DNA of 64,000 bases. Origin: CAVTWY01 sp963738615. GTDB lineage: Bacteria; Pseudomonadota; Gammaproteobacteria; Burkholderiales; Burkholderiaceae_C. Made by a program: the position numbers and the translations under genes. The DNA is taken from positions 1,984,001 through 2,048,000 of the forward strand of contig CAVTXI010000012.1 in the NCBI GenBank assembly GCA_963738615.1. The letters are read 5' to 3'. A model generated the notes under the pieces. The model saw nothing but the letters and a program-made list of their open reading frames with translations, was not told the origin of the DNA and ran no database searches. Positions 45,427 to 52,869 of this stretch are shown in pieces (within the stretch, counting starts at the first letter, position 1; each line of letters starts with the position of its first letter).

Positions 45427-46623
45427 ATGGACGGTGCATCAGGCGCTTCGTCTTCCGGGCCCGCGAGCAGCGCAGCGGCGACAAGCGGCGCCAGCGACAG
45501 CAACGGCGACAGCAGCACGAGTAGTTCGACCTCGAGCGGCATGACGGCCGATGCGTCGTCCTCGTCGTCGAGCATCTCCTCGACGGGCGCGGAACTATCG
45601 ACCTCGTCGTCCAGTGCGATCTCGGGCCCTTCGACCGGCAGCACGTTGGCCAGCCAGCCGACCACGGCCGACTTGCTGAGTCAGGCATCCACCCCCGTGA
45701 GCACGCTGGCCGCACAACCGACCCAGGCCGAGGTGCTCGCACAAGGTCCCGCACCAGGAGCGGTGCCTGCCGCGACGGCCGCATCCGATCCCACGGCGGA
45801 CAACGCCGTGCCCGGGCCGTCGATCACCGGTGCCGCGCAGGGCGTCGCACAGGCGGGCTACAACACGCTGGTCGACAACCCGAAGCTGTCGGTCCAATGG
45901 GAGTCGACGCGCAGCGCATGGACCGGCAAGGTCGGGTTCACGCCCGGACTCACCGATGTGCTGAACCAGAACGGGCTGGCGATCAACCCGTCGAACATGA
46001 GCCCGGCGCCCGGCAGTTTCGGCAAGAGCTCGGGCCTGACATTCAACGAGGCCAACCCGCGCAACGGCATCGCGGCGGACAAGGCCATCGAGTCGCGACT
46101 CCAGAGCCAGGGCTATGTCACCGACCGCCAGGTGACGGTACAAGACGGACGCCGCGTCGACGTGGTCGGCATCAAGACCAACGCCGACCCGCGCCTGAAC
46201 GAGCGCGTCGAGATCGAATCGAAGGCCTTCCGCGCAGGCGTCAATGATCGCCATGTGTCCGAAGCCGTGCGCGACGGCCAGCGCCTGGCTGACAACGTCA
46301 GCCTCCGTGCGGCCGGCAACCTGCTCGAGGGCGTTGGCCGCGTCGCGCGACCGGTGGGCATGGTGATGGATGCCGTCGAAGTCGGATCGGCTTTCAGGGC
46401 CGACGGCAACCGGGTCGGCGAGAACACTGGCCGTGCGATTTCGGGTTTGGCCGGTGGTGCCGCGGGCGGCTGGGGAGGCGCCATGGCGGGTGCCGCGATC
46501 GGCACCGCGATCTTGCCGGGCATCGGCACGGTCGTCGGCGGGCTGATCGGCGGCATCGGTGGTGCGTTTGCCGGCGACGGCATCGGTCGTTCCGCCTTCA
46601 ACGCGGTGCGCAGCTGGTTCTGA
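45427..46623 (+). CDS. Candidate secreted nuclease-type toxin with Ser-rich N-terminus and glycine-zipper end
   Basis: Family not certain. Of the 398 residues, the first 60 are almost pure Ser/Thr/Ala/Gly and an Ala/Pro/Gln-rich stretch follows to about 130, suiting an unfolded export signal. At about residues 205-265, KAIESRLQSQGYVTDRQVTV, GRRVDVVGIK and RVEIESKAF give the D...ExK spacing of restriction-endonuclease-fold toxins. The C-terminus (RAISGLAGGAAGGWGGAMAG, AAIGTAILPGIGTVVGG) is a glycine zipper seen at the ends of several bacterial toxins. No signal peptide is present. A motif shared with other candidate substrates lies upstream. The next gene may be its immunity protein. Confidence 0.6.
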   Translation: MDGASGASSSGPASSAAATSGASDSNGDSSTSSSTSSGMTADASSSSSSISSTGAELSTSSSSAISGPSTGSTLASQPTTADLLSQASTPVSTLAAQPTQAEVLAQGPAPGAVPAATAASDPTADNAVPGPSITGAAQGVAQAGYNTLVDNPKLSVQWESTRSAWTGKVGFTPGLTDVLNQNGLAINPSNMSPAPGSFGKSSGLTFNEANPRNGIAADKAIESRLQSQGYVTDRQVTVQDGRRVDVVGIKTNADPRLNERVEIESKAFRAGVNDRHVSEAVRDGQRLADNVSLRAAGNLLEGVGRVARPVGMVMDAVEVGSAFRADGNRVGENTGRAISGLAGGAAGGWGGAMAGAAIGTAILPGIGTVVGGLIGGIGGAFAGDGIGRSAFNAVRSWF

Positions 46624-46673
46624 TCCTCGACGTGTCGGGCACGTGATCGTCGGCTCGCGGCTATGCTGATTGC

Positions 46674-47387
46674 ATGACGAGTCTCTTCGGCAAGCTCTTC
46701 GGCCAACGCGGCGGCGGCAATGACCCACCGCCATCGGACCCCGTCGCGGCATCGATGCGGCAAGGCTTCCTCGCGTCGCTCGAGTTCTACCCGCCGCGGG
46801 TCATGCCCCACGCGGGCCTGCCGGCATCATTGACCGATGCGCAGGTCGACGAGAACCACGCGTGGTTCATGCGCACGCGCGACGAACGGGTGGGCGGCTT
46901 GGTCAACCTGCTCGGCGACGCCGAGGTCGACGTGACACCGCTGCTGGACGCGCAGGCCGACCCGGCCGAAGCGATCGGCGCACTGCGTGAATGGCTTGCA
47001 CGCTGCCTGCCCGACCGCAAGGCCCTGCCGCACGGCGACCAGCCCAACTCGCCCGAGCGTGACTACGTCGGTCACCCGCACATCGGCCCGCGCATCTTCT
47101 ATGCCTTCGCCGCCGACCTGGGCACGCTCTACGGCGAAGCCATCGTTCGCCGCCGCGGTGAATTCGCGTGGGGTGTCGACCGCTTCCGAGACTCGGTCGG
47201 GATGGCGCATCACCGCCGCACCGCCGTGCTGCGCCCGCCCACCGGCGGCTGGGCGGCGACCGTGCTCGACATGGAACTCGACACGCTCGCTCGGCTGTAC
47301 GCGATGCGGGGTGGCGGCCCGGGCGTGCAGCCGATGGTCGGTGGCATCGTGATCGAAGTCATCTCCGGCGGGCTCGATCCGCGCTGA
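46674..47387 (+). CDS. Unknown protein, possible immunity partner of the preceding toxin
   Basis: Not recognised. The 237-residue soluble protein has a basic Gly-rich start (SLFGKLFGQRGGGNDPPP) and a mixed alpha/beta body (ASLEFYPPRVMPHAGLPASL, VGHPHIGPRIFYAFAADLGT, PPTGGWAATVLDMELDTLAR, PMVGGIVIEVISGGLDP). It is 50 bases downstream of the nuclease-like gene on the same strand, the expected place for an immunity gene. There is no sequence evidence of that function beyond position. Confidence 0.55.
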   Translation: MTSLFGKLFGQRGGGNDPPPSDPVAASMRQGFLASLEFYPPRVMPHAGLPASLTDAQVDENHAWFMRTRDERVGGLVNLLGDAEVDVTPLLDAQADPAEAIGALREWLARCLPDRKALPHGDQPNSPERDYVGHPHIGPRIFYAFAADLGTLYGEAIVRRRGEFAWGVDRFRDSVGMAHHRRTAVLRPPTGGWAATVLDMELDTLARLYAMRGGGPGVQPMVGGIVIEVISGGLDPR

Positions 47388-47452
47388 GGCGCCGGGGCTC
47401 TCGGTGCCGCCGACCGCGCCCGCAACGCTCTTGTCGGACCTACCGGGCCGCT

Positions 47453-47731
47453 TCAATCGAACACGACTCTCAGGCCCTGAAATTCGCACGCGCGACGAAA
47501 ATTGTCGGCAATTCGAGTTTGATCACCGGGGAGAGTCGAAGAACCATCGCGCCACGAGCCGAATGCGCCTCGAGAGACGTTTACCGCCGGCTTTCCGTCA
47601 AGAAAGCCATCCTCGATTGCAACCACCATCACCTTGGTGCCTTCTCGGTACTCTGCGGCGAACCGTCCGACGAACTGGAACGAAAAACCCTCGTCGCTCT
47701 GCACGCCTTGCTTATTCAACCAAGTAAACAT
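47453..47731 (-). CDS. Small protein after orphan toxin copy 3, candidate immunity
   Basis: Not recognised. The 92-residue soluble protein (MFTWLNKQGVQSDEGFSFQF, GRFAAEYREGTKVMVVAIED, DNFRRACEFQGLRVVFD) has lower GC than its neighbours. It starts three bases after the stop of the third toxin copy. By analogy with the other two copies, it should neutralise that copy's C-terminal tip. Confidence 0.6.
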   Translation of the reverse strand: MFTWLNKQGVQSDEGFSFQFVGRFAAEYREGTKVMVVAIEDGFLDGKPAVNVSRGAFGSWRDGSSTLPGDQTRIADNFRRACEFQGLRVVFD

Positions 47732-47734
47732 CTT

Positions 47735-49015
47735 TCAGTTCCCGAAGGTGTATCGAGGTCGGAGATAGATCGCGTCGAGGCCTGTCACGTTCGGATTCGT
47801 AGAGAGTGCCGGCAGCTCGATGGATTGGTACCCGCTGGTTGGACGCAAGGAGCCAAGCACTGCACGCACTTGGCCGCTCGCTCGCTCCGCAGCCGCACGA
47901 GAGGTGTTCCCCCAAATCTCCGTCGCCTCAACGCGAGTAAAGGGAGAGTTTGCTCCGAAGAGCTGCTGACTATCGGCCTCATCGCCGCGCCCAACCCAAA
48001 GTAGACGAGGCGTTCGTCCAGGCTGTTGTTCGTGTTGGCGAATCCCGCGACGGCTACGGCGTATCGTTGCCCGAAGAAGCCAGGGACCATGTTGGGTAGC
48101 GACTCGCTCAGGCGTTGCCCGCCCGATGGCGTGCCCGATCCGTTCATCGACGTCGCCACATCGCCGTAGTCGATCACAGCAGGATCTGCAGCGGCATTCG
48201 CACCGAACGTCATCGACGCTGCCCGAGCGCCCGCCGTAGCCCATGTAGACCCGATACGCCTCGTCCGGGCTCATCCCCTGCGGTGCGGTGGCTTCACCGC
48301 TGGTCGCGGATGTCGAACGATTGGCAAGGCGCGCGAGCTCAGACTGATTCGCCGCCGCCTCGCGCTCGACGCGAGCGTTCTCGAGGCCAACGGTGTTGTT
48401 GGCCGTGATGCGCCCGCCCGGTTCAGCCCGCGCAGTTGATCCTCGGAGACCGGTGCCAGATCCGGCAGCGCCAGGGACTGGCCGTCGCGGATCAGGGGGC
48501 CCTTCGGCGTTGGTGCGCAGGCCGTTGACGACCATGATCGCGGCCTGGCCGGCGCGCCAGTTCTCGCCGTAGTGCTCGCGGGCGATGCGCTCGACGCTGT
48601 CGCCGCGGTGCACCTGGTGCGCCGAACTGTCGGGGGTGAGGTCGCTGCGCGCACCGGCAGCGTCGTTCTGCTGCGCAATCTCGCTTTGGCGGAAGGCTTG
48701 GCGGGCGGCGGCACGTTCGGCCGCGGCACGATCGCTGTCGCTTCCTCCCGCGCTGTTGTCGGTGCTGTCGGACAGCGCGCTCGCGTTCGAGCCGACAAAC
48801 ATGTCGATGGCCGCCAGAGGGATCCAGGGCAGATCGAAGTCGAGCGGCGTGGCCTCTTGGGGCGTCTCGTCCACCGAGGGTGGCGCGTCCACGCCATTCG
48901 TTGGCTGCGATGCCGGTGCGGGCGTGGCCGGCGCAGCGTCATCCGGTGCACGGCCTGGCACGTTAGCTGAACACGCCGGCCTAGTCGTGCAGACGACCTT
49001 GACCGTGACCGGCAT
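47735..49015 (-). pseudogene. Orphan polymorphic-toxin copy 3 (LysM region plus unique tip), frame-disrupted
   Basis: Truncated paralogue of the toxin at 52862-57283. Homology starts at VPGRAPDDAAPATPAPASQ (about residue 19); the preceding residues are unrelated. It retains the LysM segment (HRGDSVERIAREHYGENW). Relative to the other copies it lacks two bases near 48491 and four near 48418, which together restore frame. Further indels occur near 48215 and 47975, with the intervening sequence (GANAAADPAVIDYGDVATSM) in another frame. The tip (FTRVEATEIWGNTSRAAAER, then SGYQSIELPALSTNPNVTGL) is unlike the other copies. Without an N-terminus it is probably a silent donor cassette. Confidence 0.7.
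48228..48965 (-). repeat. Toxin paralogous repeat, copy 3
   Basis: Nucleotide-level near-copy of 51024-51780 and 53788-54535, coding the Ala/Pro linker, the WIPLA.IDMFVG.NAS segment, the LysM module and the Ser/Gly linker before the tip. It is more diverged than copies 1 and 2 and carries small deletions. Confidence 0.8.
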
Positions 49016-49048
49016 CAGCCAGCGTTGCGCGAACGACTCCCTGATCGC

Positions 49049-49501
49049 CTACCGGCAGGTCCGTGCGTTGTGCGTCTGAAGCGTCGCTGGCGCTTTGCCG
49101 TCATCCTGAAGAAGCTCGACATTGCAGGACTCGCCCTCGAAGCGATGCCGCATGCGGTACTTCGCGCCTTCCGTGGGCACGAAACTCACCAGATTGATGC
49201 AGCTTCGCAGAAGCGGGAAGACCCGGGTGTTACCCAGTCCTGCCCTGATGAACTGCCGAGTTCCCACCGGCAGGAGGCGACTGGTGGACCGCTCACTCGA
49301 CATGGGGTGGAAGCCCGCCAGGGTGGTCGCATTCGAGCAGTCTTCCCCCGAGACAACGGAAAAGGTCTGTTGCAAGCCGAACATCTCTTCGGCTGGCGCA
49401 ACAAGGACGATCGTTGTGGTCGCGCTGCCTGCCGGTGGGGTGTACTGGGTGGCGCAGGCAGATAGAAGCAGGCCGAGGGCGAGAATAGTGATGATCTTCA
49501 T
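49049..49501 (-). CDS. Small lipoprotein in the toxin island
   Basis: Not recognised. The 150-residue protein has a lipoprotein signal (ITILALGLLLSACATQ) and a beta-rich domain (SATTTIVLVAPAEEMFGLQQ, GTRQFIRAGLGNTRVFPLLR, GESCNVELLQDDGKAPAT) with several Cys that may pair in the periplasm. It lies between the copy 2 immunity candidate and copy 3. A periplasmic immunity or shielding role is possible but unsupported. Confidence 0.6.
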   Translation of the reverse strand: MKIITILALGLLLSACATQYTPPAGSATTTIVLVAPAEEMFGLQQTFSVVSGEDCSNATTLAGFHPMSSERSTSRLLPVGTRQFIRAGLGNTRVFPLLRSCINLVSFVPTEGAKYRMRHRFEGESCNVELLQDDGKAPATLQTHNARTCR

Positions 49502-49558
49502 GACGTTGGACTTGATACTTCGAGAGTTGACAAATGGAGGAATCCAGGCGGTCGATCA

Positions 49559-49888
49559 TCACTCCGCCGTGCGAATAAAGCACCCAGCCACCACATGCTC
49601 GAGGCCGTTCCCAGAAAGAGAAAGTGCCGCAGTGACACCATGCGGTACTTGCGGCAATTCCCTATGCATAACATCGATCTTGTCGACGACCAAGTCGATC
49701 GGCGAACTGTTCAGGCGCATCGCGTTCGTTACCCCGTGAAGAACATCGTCACGATCGAGTTCATATCTCGTTGCGAACCGATCTCCAACCGAAACTGCTT
49801 CGCCGTTGTTCGGAACTCCGACAACCAGGATTTCACCTGTAGCGGCTTTCAACACGTTCCGAACGTAGAACTCGACGCTACTCATCAC
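49559..49888 (-). CDS. Candidate immunity protein for the ART-like toxin copy 2
   Basis: Not recognised by family. The 109-residue protein reads as one small beta-rich domain (GEILVVGVPNNGEAVSVGD, RFATRYELDRDDVLHGVTN, SSPIDLVVDKIDVMHREL). Its ATG overlaps the toxin copy 2 stop by four bases (ATGA), a typical toxin-immunity coupling. The lower GC and smaller size than neighbouring genes fit an immunity gene moved with the tip. Confidence 0.65.
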   Translation of the reverse strand: MMSSVEFYVRNVLKAATGEILVVGVPNNGEAVSVGDRFATRYELDRDDVLHGVTNAMRLNSSPIDLVVDKIDVMHRELPQVPHGVTAALSLSGNGLEHVVAGCFIRTAE

Positions 49889-52494
49889 GGCCTCTCGTTG
49901 ATTATTCGCCGAAGAAACTCGGCAATTTGCTCGGGTGTCATTCTAGGTGCTGCATCCAAAAGCATGCTGCGCGCGCTCGGGCTCGCCACGGTGGAAGGTA
50001 AGTCAGGTAGCCCCATTTCCGCCAGCACTCGTCGAGCGACATCTGCAGAGACAGCGTTTGGAGCGCGTTCGGCGAATTCCGTCGCAGTCATCAGAACGCC
50101 GACCTCCCGCTCTTGTGCGGCCATCCAGTTGCCGACATCGAACGTTCCGATGCTCGTCCTGGGGCCGAATTGAACGATGGCCTGCCCAGACTGCCCGCGA
50201 GCCTCCAGTGCGAAAACGGTCGCGATGTACGGGTCGGTCGTCGCGGAAACAGCCGTTGCCTGGGCACCCGGCGAACCAGCCCAGCCGGGAGATGTGCCGC
50301 GGAAGAGAAAGACATCGCCGTTCAGCGAGACCTGCCGCGCAATCTCGACCTCCGACAGCCCAGCGGTTCGCAATGCGTCCAATTCAGCTGTGCCGAACGA
50401 TGCCGAATAGCTCGCCGCGGTTCCGCGAAGCGCGTTCACTCCGCCGGTGCCATCTGCCAGAGCCACCGCAGGCGCTATCTGGGTCGACGCAGTTGCATAC
50501 GTTGCGCGCGACGCCGCGCTTGCCTCAGCCCCCGGGAAGGCTCGCACGGCCAACTCCTCGGGAGTCTGCATCAACGGCCCCGTCATCCTGCTGGCCGGAA
50601 CCAAAGGCGCGAGGCCGACGATCCCGAACGACAGGTCACGCACAGCCGTGAGGCCCGCCGCGATCGCGTCTTCTGCCGTTGGCGCGGTGAAGACGGCTGC
50701 CGCGTTCTCTGCGCCCGACACCAGTTGGCGCGGCGCATTGATCAGGCCACGACCGCCCTCTTCGAGCAGCATCATGGGACTCATCGCCGTGCCCAAACCG
50801 AGGTAGCCGAGACGTTCGCCCAGGCTGTTGTTCGAATTTGCGAATCCCGCGACGGCCTCGCTGTATCGCTGCCCGAAGAATCCAGGACCCATGTTGGGAA
50901 GTACTTCGCTCAGGCGTTGCCCGCCCGATGGCACGCCTGATCCGTTCATCGCCGTGGCCGCATCGCCGTAGTTGATCGCAGCAGGATCTGCGGCAGCGTT
51001 CGCACCGAACGTCACCGGATCAGCCCCCGAGCGCCCGCCGTAGCCCATGTAGACCCGATACGCCTCGTCCGGGCCCATGCCCTGCGGGACGGTGGCGTCA
51101 CCGCTGGACGAGGATGTCGAACGATTGGCGAGTCGGGCCAGCTCCGCCTGATTCGCCGCAGCCTCGCGTTCGAAGCGCGCGTTCTCGAGGCCAACGGTGT
51201 TGTTGGCCGTGATGCGCCCGCCCGCTCGATTCAGCCCACGCAGTTGATCCTCGGAGACCGGTGCCAGGTCGGGCAGCGCAAGGGACTGGCCGTCGCGGAT
51301 CAGGGGGCTGCCTTCGGCGTTGGTGCGCAGCCCGTTGACGACCATGATCGCGGCCTGGCCGGCGCGCCAGTTCTCGCCGTAGTGCTCGCGGGCGATGCGC
51401 TCGACGCTGTCGCCGCGGTGCACCTGGTGCGCCGAACTGTCGGGGGTGAGGTCGCTGCGCGCACCAGCGGCGTCGTTCTGCTGCGCGATTTCGCTTTGGC
51501 GGAAGGCCTGAAGGGCGGCGGCACGTTCGGCTGCGGCGCGTTCGCTGTCGCTTCCCCCAGCGCTGTTGTCGGTGCTGTCGGACAGCGTGCTCGCGTTCGC
51601 GCCGACAAACATGTCGATGGGCGCGAGAGGGATCCAGGGCAACTCGACATCGGGCGGCGTCGCCTCTTGGGGCGGCTCGTCCACCGAGGGTGGCGCGTCC
51701 ACGCCATTCGTTGGCTGCGATGCCGGTGCGGGCGTGGCCGGCGCAGGGCCATCGCCGATGTCGGGTGCGCGGCCTGGTACTTCGACCGGTGCGGCGGCGT
51801 CGCTTTCGACATCGGAACCGTTGCGCTCATCCGCCGCGCGGCCCGGCTCGGGCTGCGGCAGCGGCGGCGCATACGACACCGCCAGGTTGACCATGTTGTT
51901 CAAGAACGTCTGGTCGCCGTCGCCGCCGAGCGTGTCGACCACGGTGGCCCCGACACCCGCACCGACCACACCACCGACGAAGCGTGAGACGTCGGGCGAC
52001 ATCACCTCGCTTGCCCCCAGCGCGCCTGCGACGCCACTGTTTGCAGCTTGCCCGGCCACGCTGCCCAGCCCGGCGATCAGTCCGTCGCCGAAGTCCCCAC
52101 CGCCCAACTCGCTGCTGATGCCGCTTTGCACCACCGTGCCCACCGTGCGCACGGTGGTGAAGGTCTGCTGCGCACCCTGCACGAGTTGCTGCTGATCGCG
52201 CCGCTGACCACCGCCGTGGTGGCACCGACCACCGCGCCGGTGATGACGGCCGCGCCAATGGTGCCCGACGTGGCGCCCAGCGTGCCGGCGCTGACGTACG
52301 ACACGATCGTCTCGAAGAGTCGCGCTTGAGCAGGCGCAGCGGGTTGTTAAGGTTGATGGCCCGGCAGTCACGGCGGGCCTGAGCGCGCGGCGGTGAACAC
52401 CGGCACTGCTCGACAACGACGCCGGTCCCAAGATGCTGCGCAGCGTCAGTCGTCGATCGAACGAGGGAAGCTGGCTGGTGGAGACAAGAGGCAA
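49885..52494 (-). CDS. Orphan polymorphic-toxin copy 2 with ADP-ribosyltransferase-like tip, N-terminus lost
   Basis: The open frame is 869 residues but only residues from about 101 (QQQLVQGAQQTFTTVRT) match the full-length toxin. The upstream 100 residues are frame noise. In another frame there is a piece of the toxin's hydrophobic region (SYVSAGTLGATSGTIGAAVI), joined out of frame by an internal deletion. The retained part carries the FGDGLIAGLGSVAGQAANS region, Pro/Ala linker and LysM. The tip at about 690-869 resembles an ADP-ribosyltransferase toxin: FLFRGTSPGW, AVSATTDPYIATVFALEA and a later MTATEFAERAPN could supply the R-S/T-E residues. It likely acts as a stored tip for recombination rather than an expressed toxin. 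Confidence 0.7.
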   Translation of the reverse strand: MPLVSTSQLPSFDRRLTLRSILGPASLSSSAGVHRRALRPAVTAGPSTLTTRCACSSATLRDDRVVRQRRHAGRHVGHHWRGRHHRRGGRCHHGGGQRRDQQQLVQGAQQTFTTVRTVGTVVQSGISSELGGGDFGDGLIAGLGSVAGQAANSGVAGALGASEVMSPDVSRFVGGVVGAGVGATVVDTLGGDGDQTFLNNMVNLAVSYAPPLPQPEPGRAADERNGSDVESDAAAPVEVPGRAPDIGDGPAPATPAPASQPTNGVDAPPSVDEPPQEATPPDVELPWIPLAPIDMFVGANASTLSDSTDNSAGGSDSERAAAERAAALQAFRQSEIAQQNDAAGARSDLTPDSSAHQVHRGDSVERIAREHYGENWRAGQAAIMVVNGLRTNAEGSPLIRDGQSLALPDLAPVSEDQLRGLNRAGGRITANNTVGLENARFEREAAANQAELARLANRSTSSSSGDATVPQGMGPDEAYRVYMGYGGRSGADPVTFGANAAADPAAINYGDAATAMNGSGVPSGGQRLSEVLPNMGPGFFGQRYSEAVAGFANSNNSLGERLGYLGLGTAMSPMMLLEEGGRGLINAPRQLVSGAENAAAVFTAPTAEDAIAAGLTAVRDLSFGIVGLAPLVPASRMTGPLMQTPEELAVRAFPGAEASAASRATYATASTQIAPAVALADGTGGVNALRGTAASYSASFGTAELDALRTAGLSEVEIARQVSLNGDVFLFRGTSPGWAGSPGAQATAVSATTDPYIATVFALEARGQSGQAIVQFGPRTSIGTFDVGNWMAAQEREVGVLMTATEFAERAPNAVSADVARRVLAEMGLPDLPSTVASPSARSMLLDAAPRMTPEQIAEFLRRIINERP
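51024..52194 (-). repeat. Toxin paralogous repeat, copy 2
   Basis: Near-identical at DNA level to the matching part of the full-length toxin (about 53788-54954), including stretches of hundreds of bases around the LysM module with only scattered differences. The hydrophobic spacer (about 51830-52080) is the most diverged part. The left limit is where the tips diverge. The right limit is the deletion junction at the QQQLVQ codons. Confidence 0.85.
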
Positions 52495-52569
52495 GACGCG
52501 ACCCCGGCGCCGACGACCCAGCGCGCGATCGTGGTCTCGGCGTGAGTCGCAGTGTCCACCGCGAGTTTC

Positions 52570-52869
52570 TTACCGCGCAGACTCAGGAGATGTGTCTGCC
52601 TCGATCTGGGCGATGCTCTTTTCGACCGACTGGGAAGACGGCAAAAAGACAGTCTTCCCCGTTGACTTCAGGACAAGTAGTGGACCGTTTCCTGCCACAG
52701 AATTTGACCAGTCGCGGGTTGCCCAGTAGGCCTTGGCGTTGTAGAAATAGACAAAGCCTAAGGAGTGATGCTCTGTCAGATCGAAATTTATCTCCAATTC
52801 AACCGAGGCGTGCTTGTTCAGCTCCACCAGAGTTTGAATCGCTATCTCACGAGACTCGAGTTCAATCAT
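52570..52869 (-). CDS. Imm35/YrhB-like immunity protein for the papain-fold toxin
   Basis: A 99-residue protein. The segment LGFVYFYNAKAYWATRDW followed by SVAGNGPLLVLKSTGKTV fits the Imm35 (YrhB-like) immunity pattern of Trp/Tyr-rich strands and an AGNGPLLV core. Imm35 genes are known companions of papain-fold toxins. It begins inside the toxin stop with an eight-base overlap (ATGATTGA), ensuring co-translation. Lower GC than the toxin body fits exchangeable tip modules. Confidence 0.75.
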   Translation of the reverse strand: MIELESREIAIQTLVELNKHASVELEINFDLTEHHSLGFVYFYNAKAYWATRDWSNSVAGNGPLLVLKSTGKTVFLPSSQSVEKSIAQIEADTSPESAR

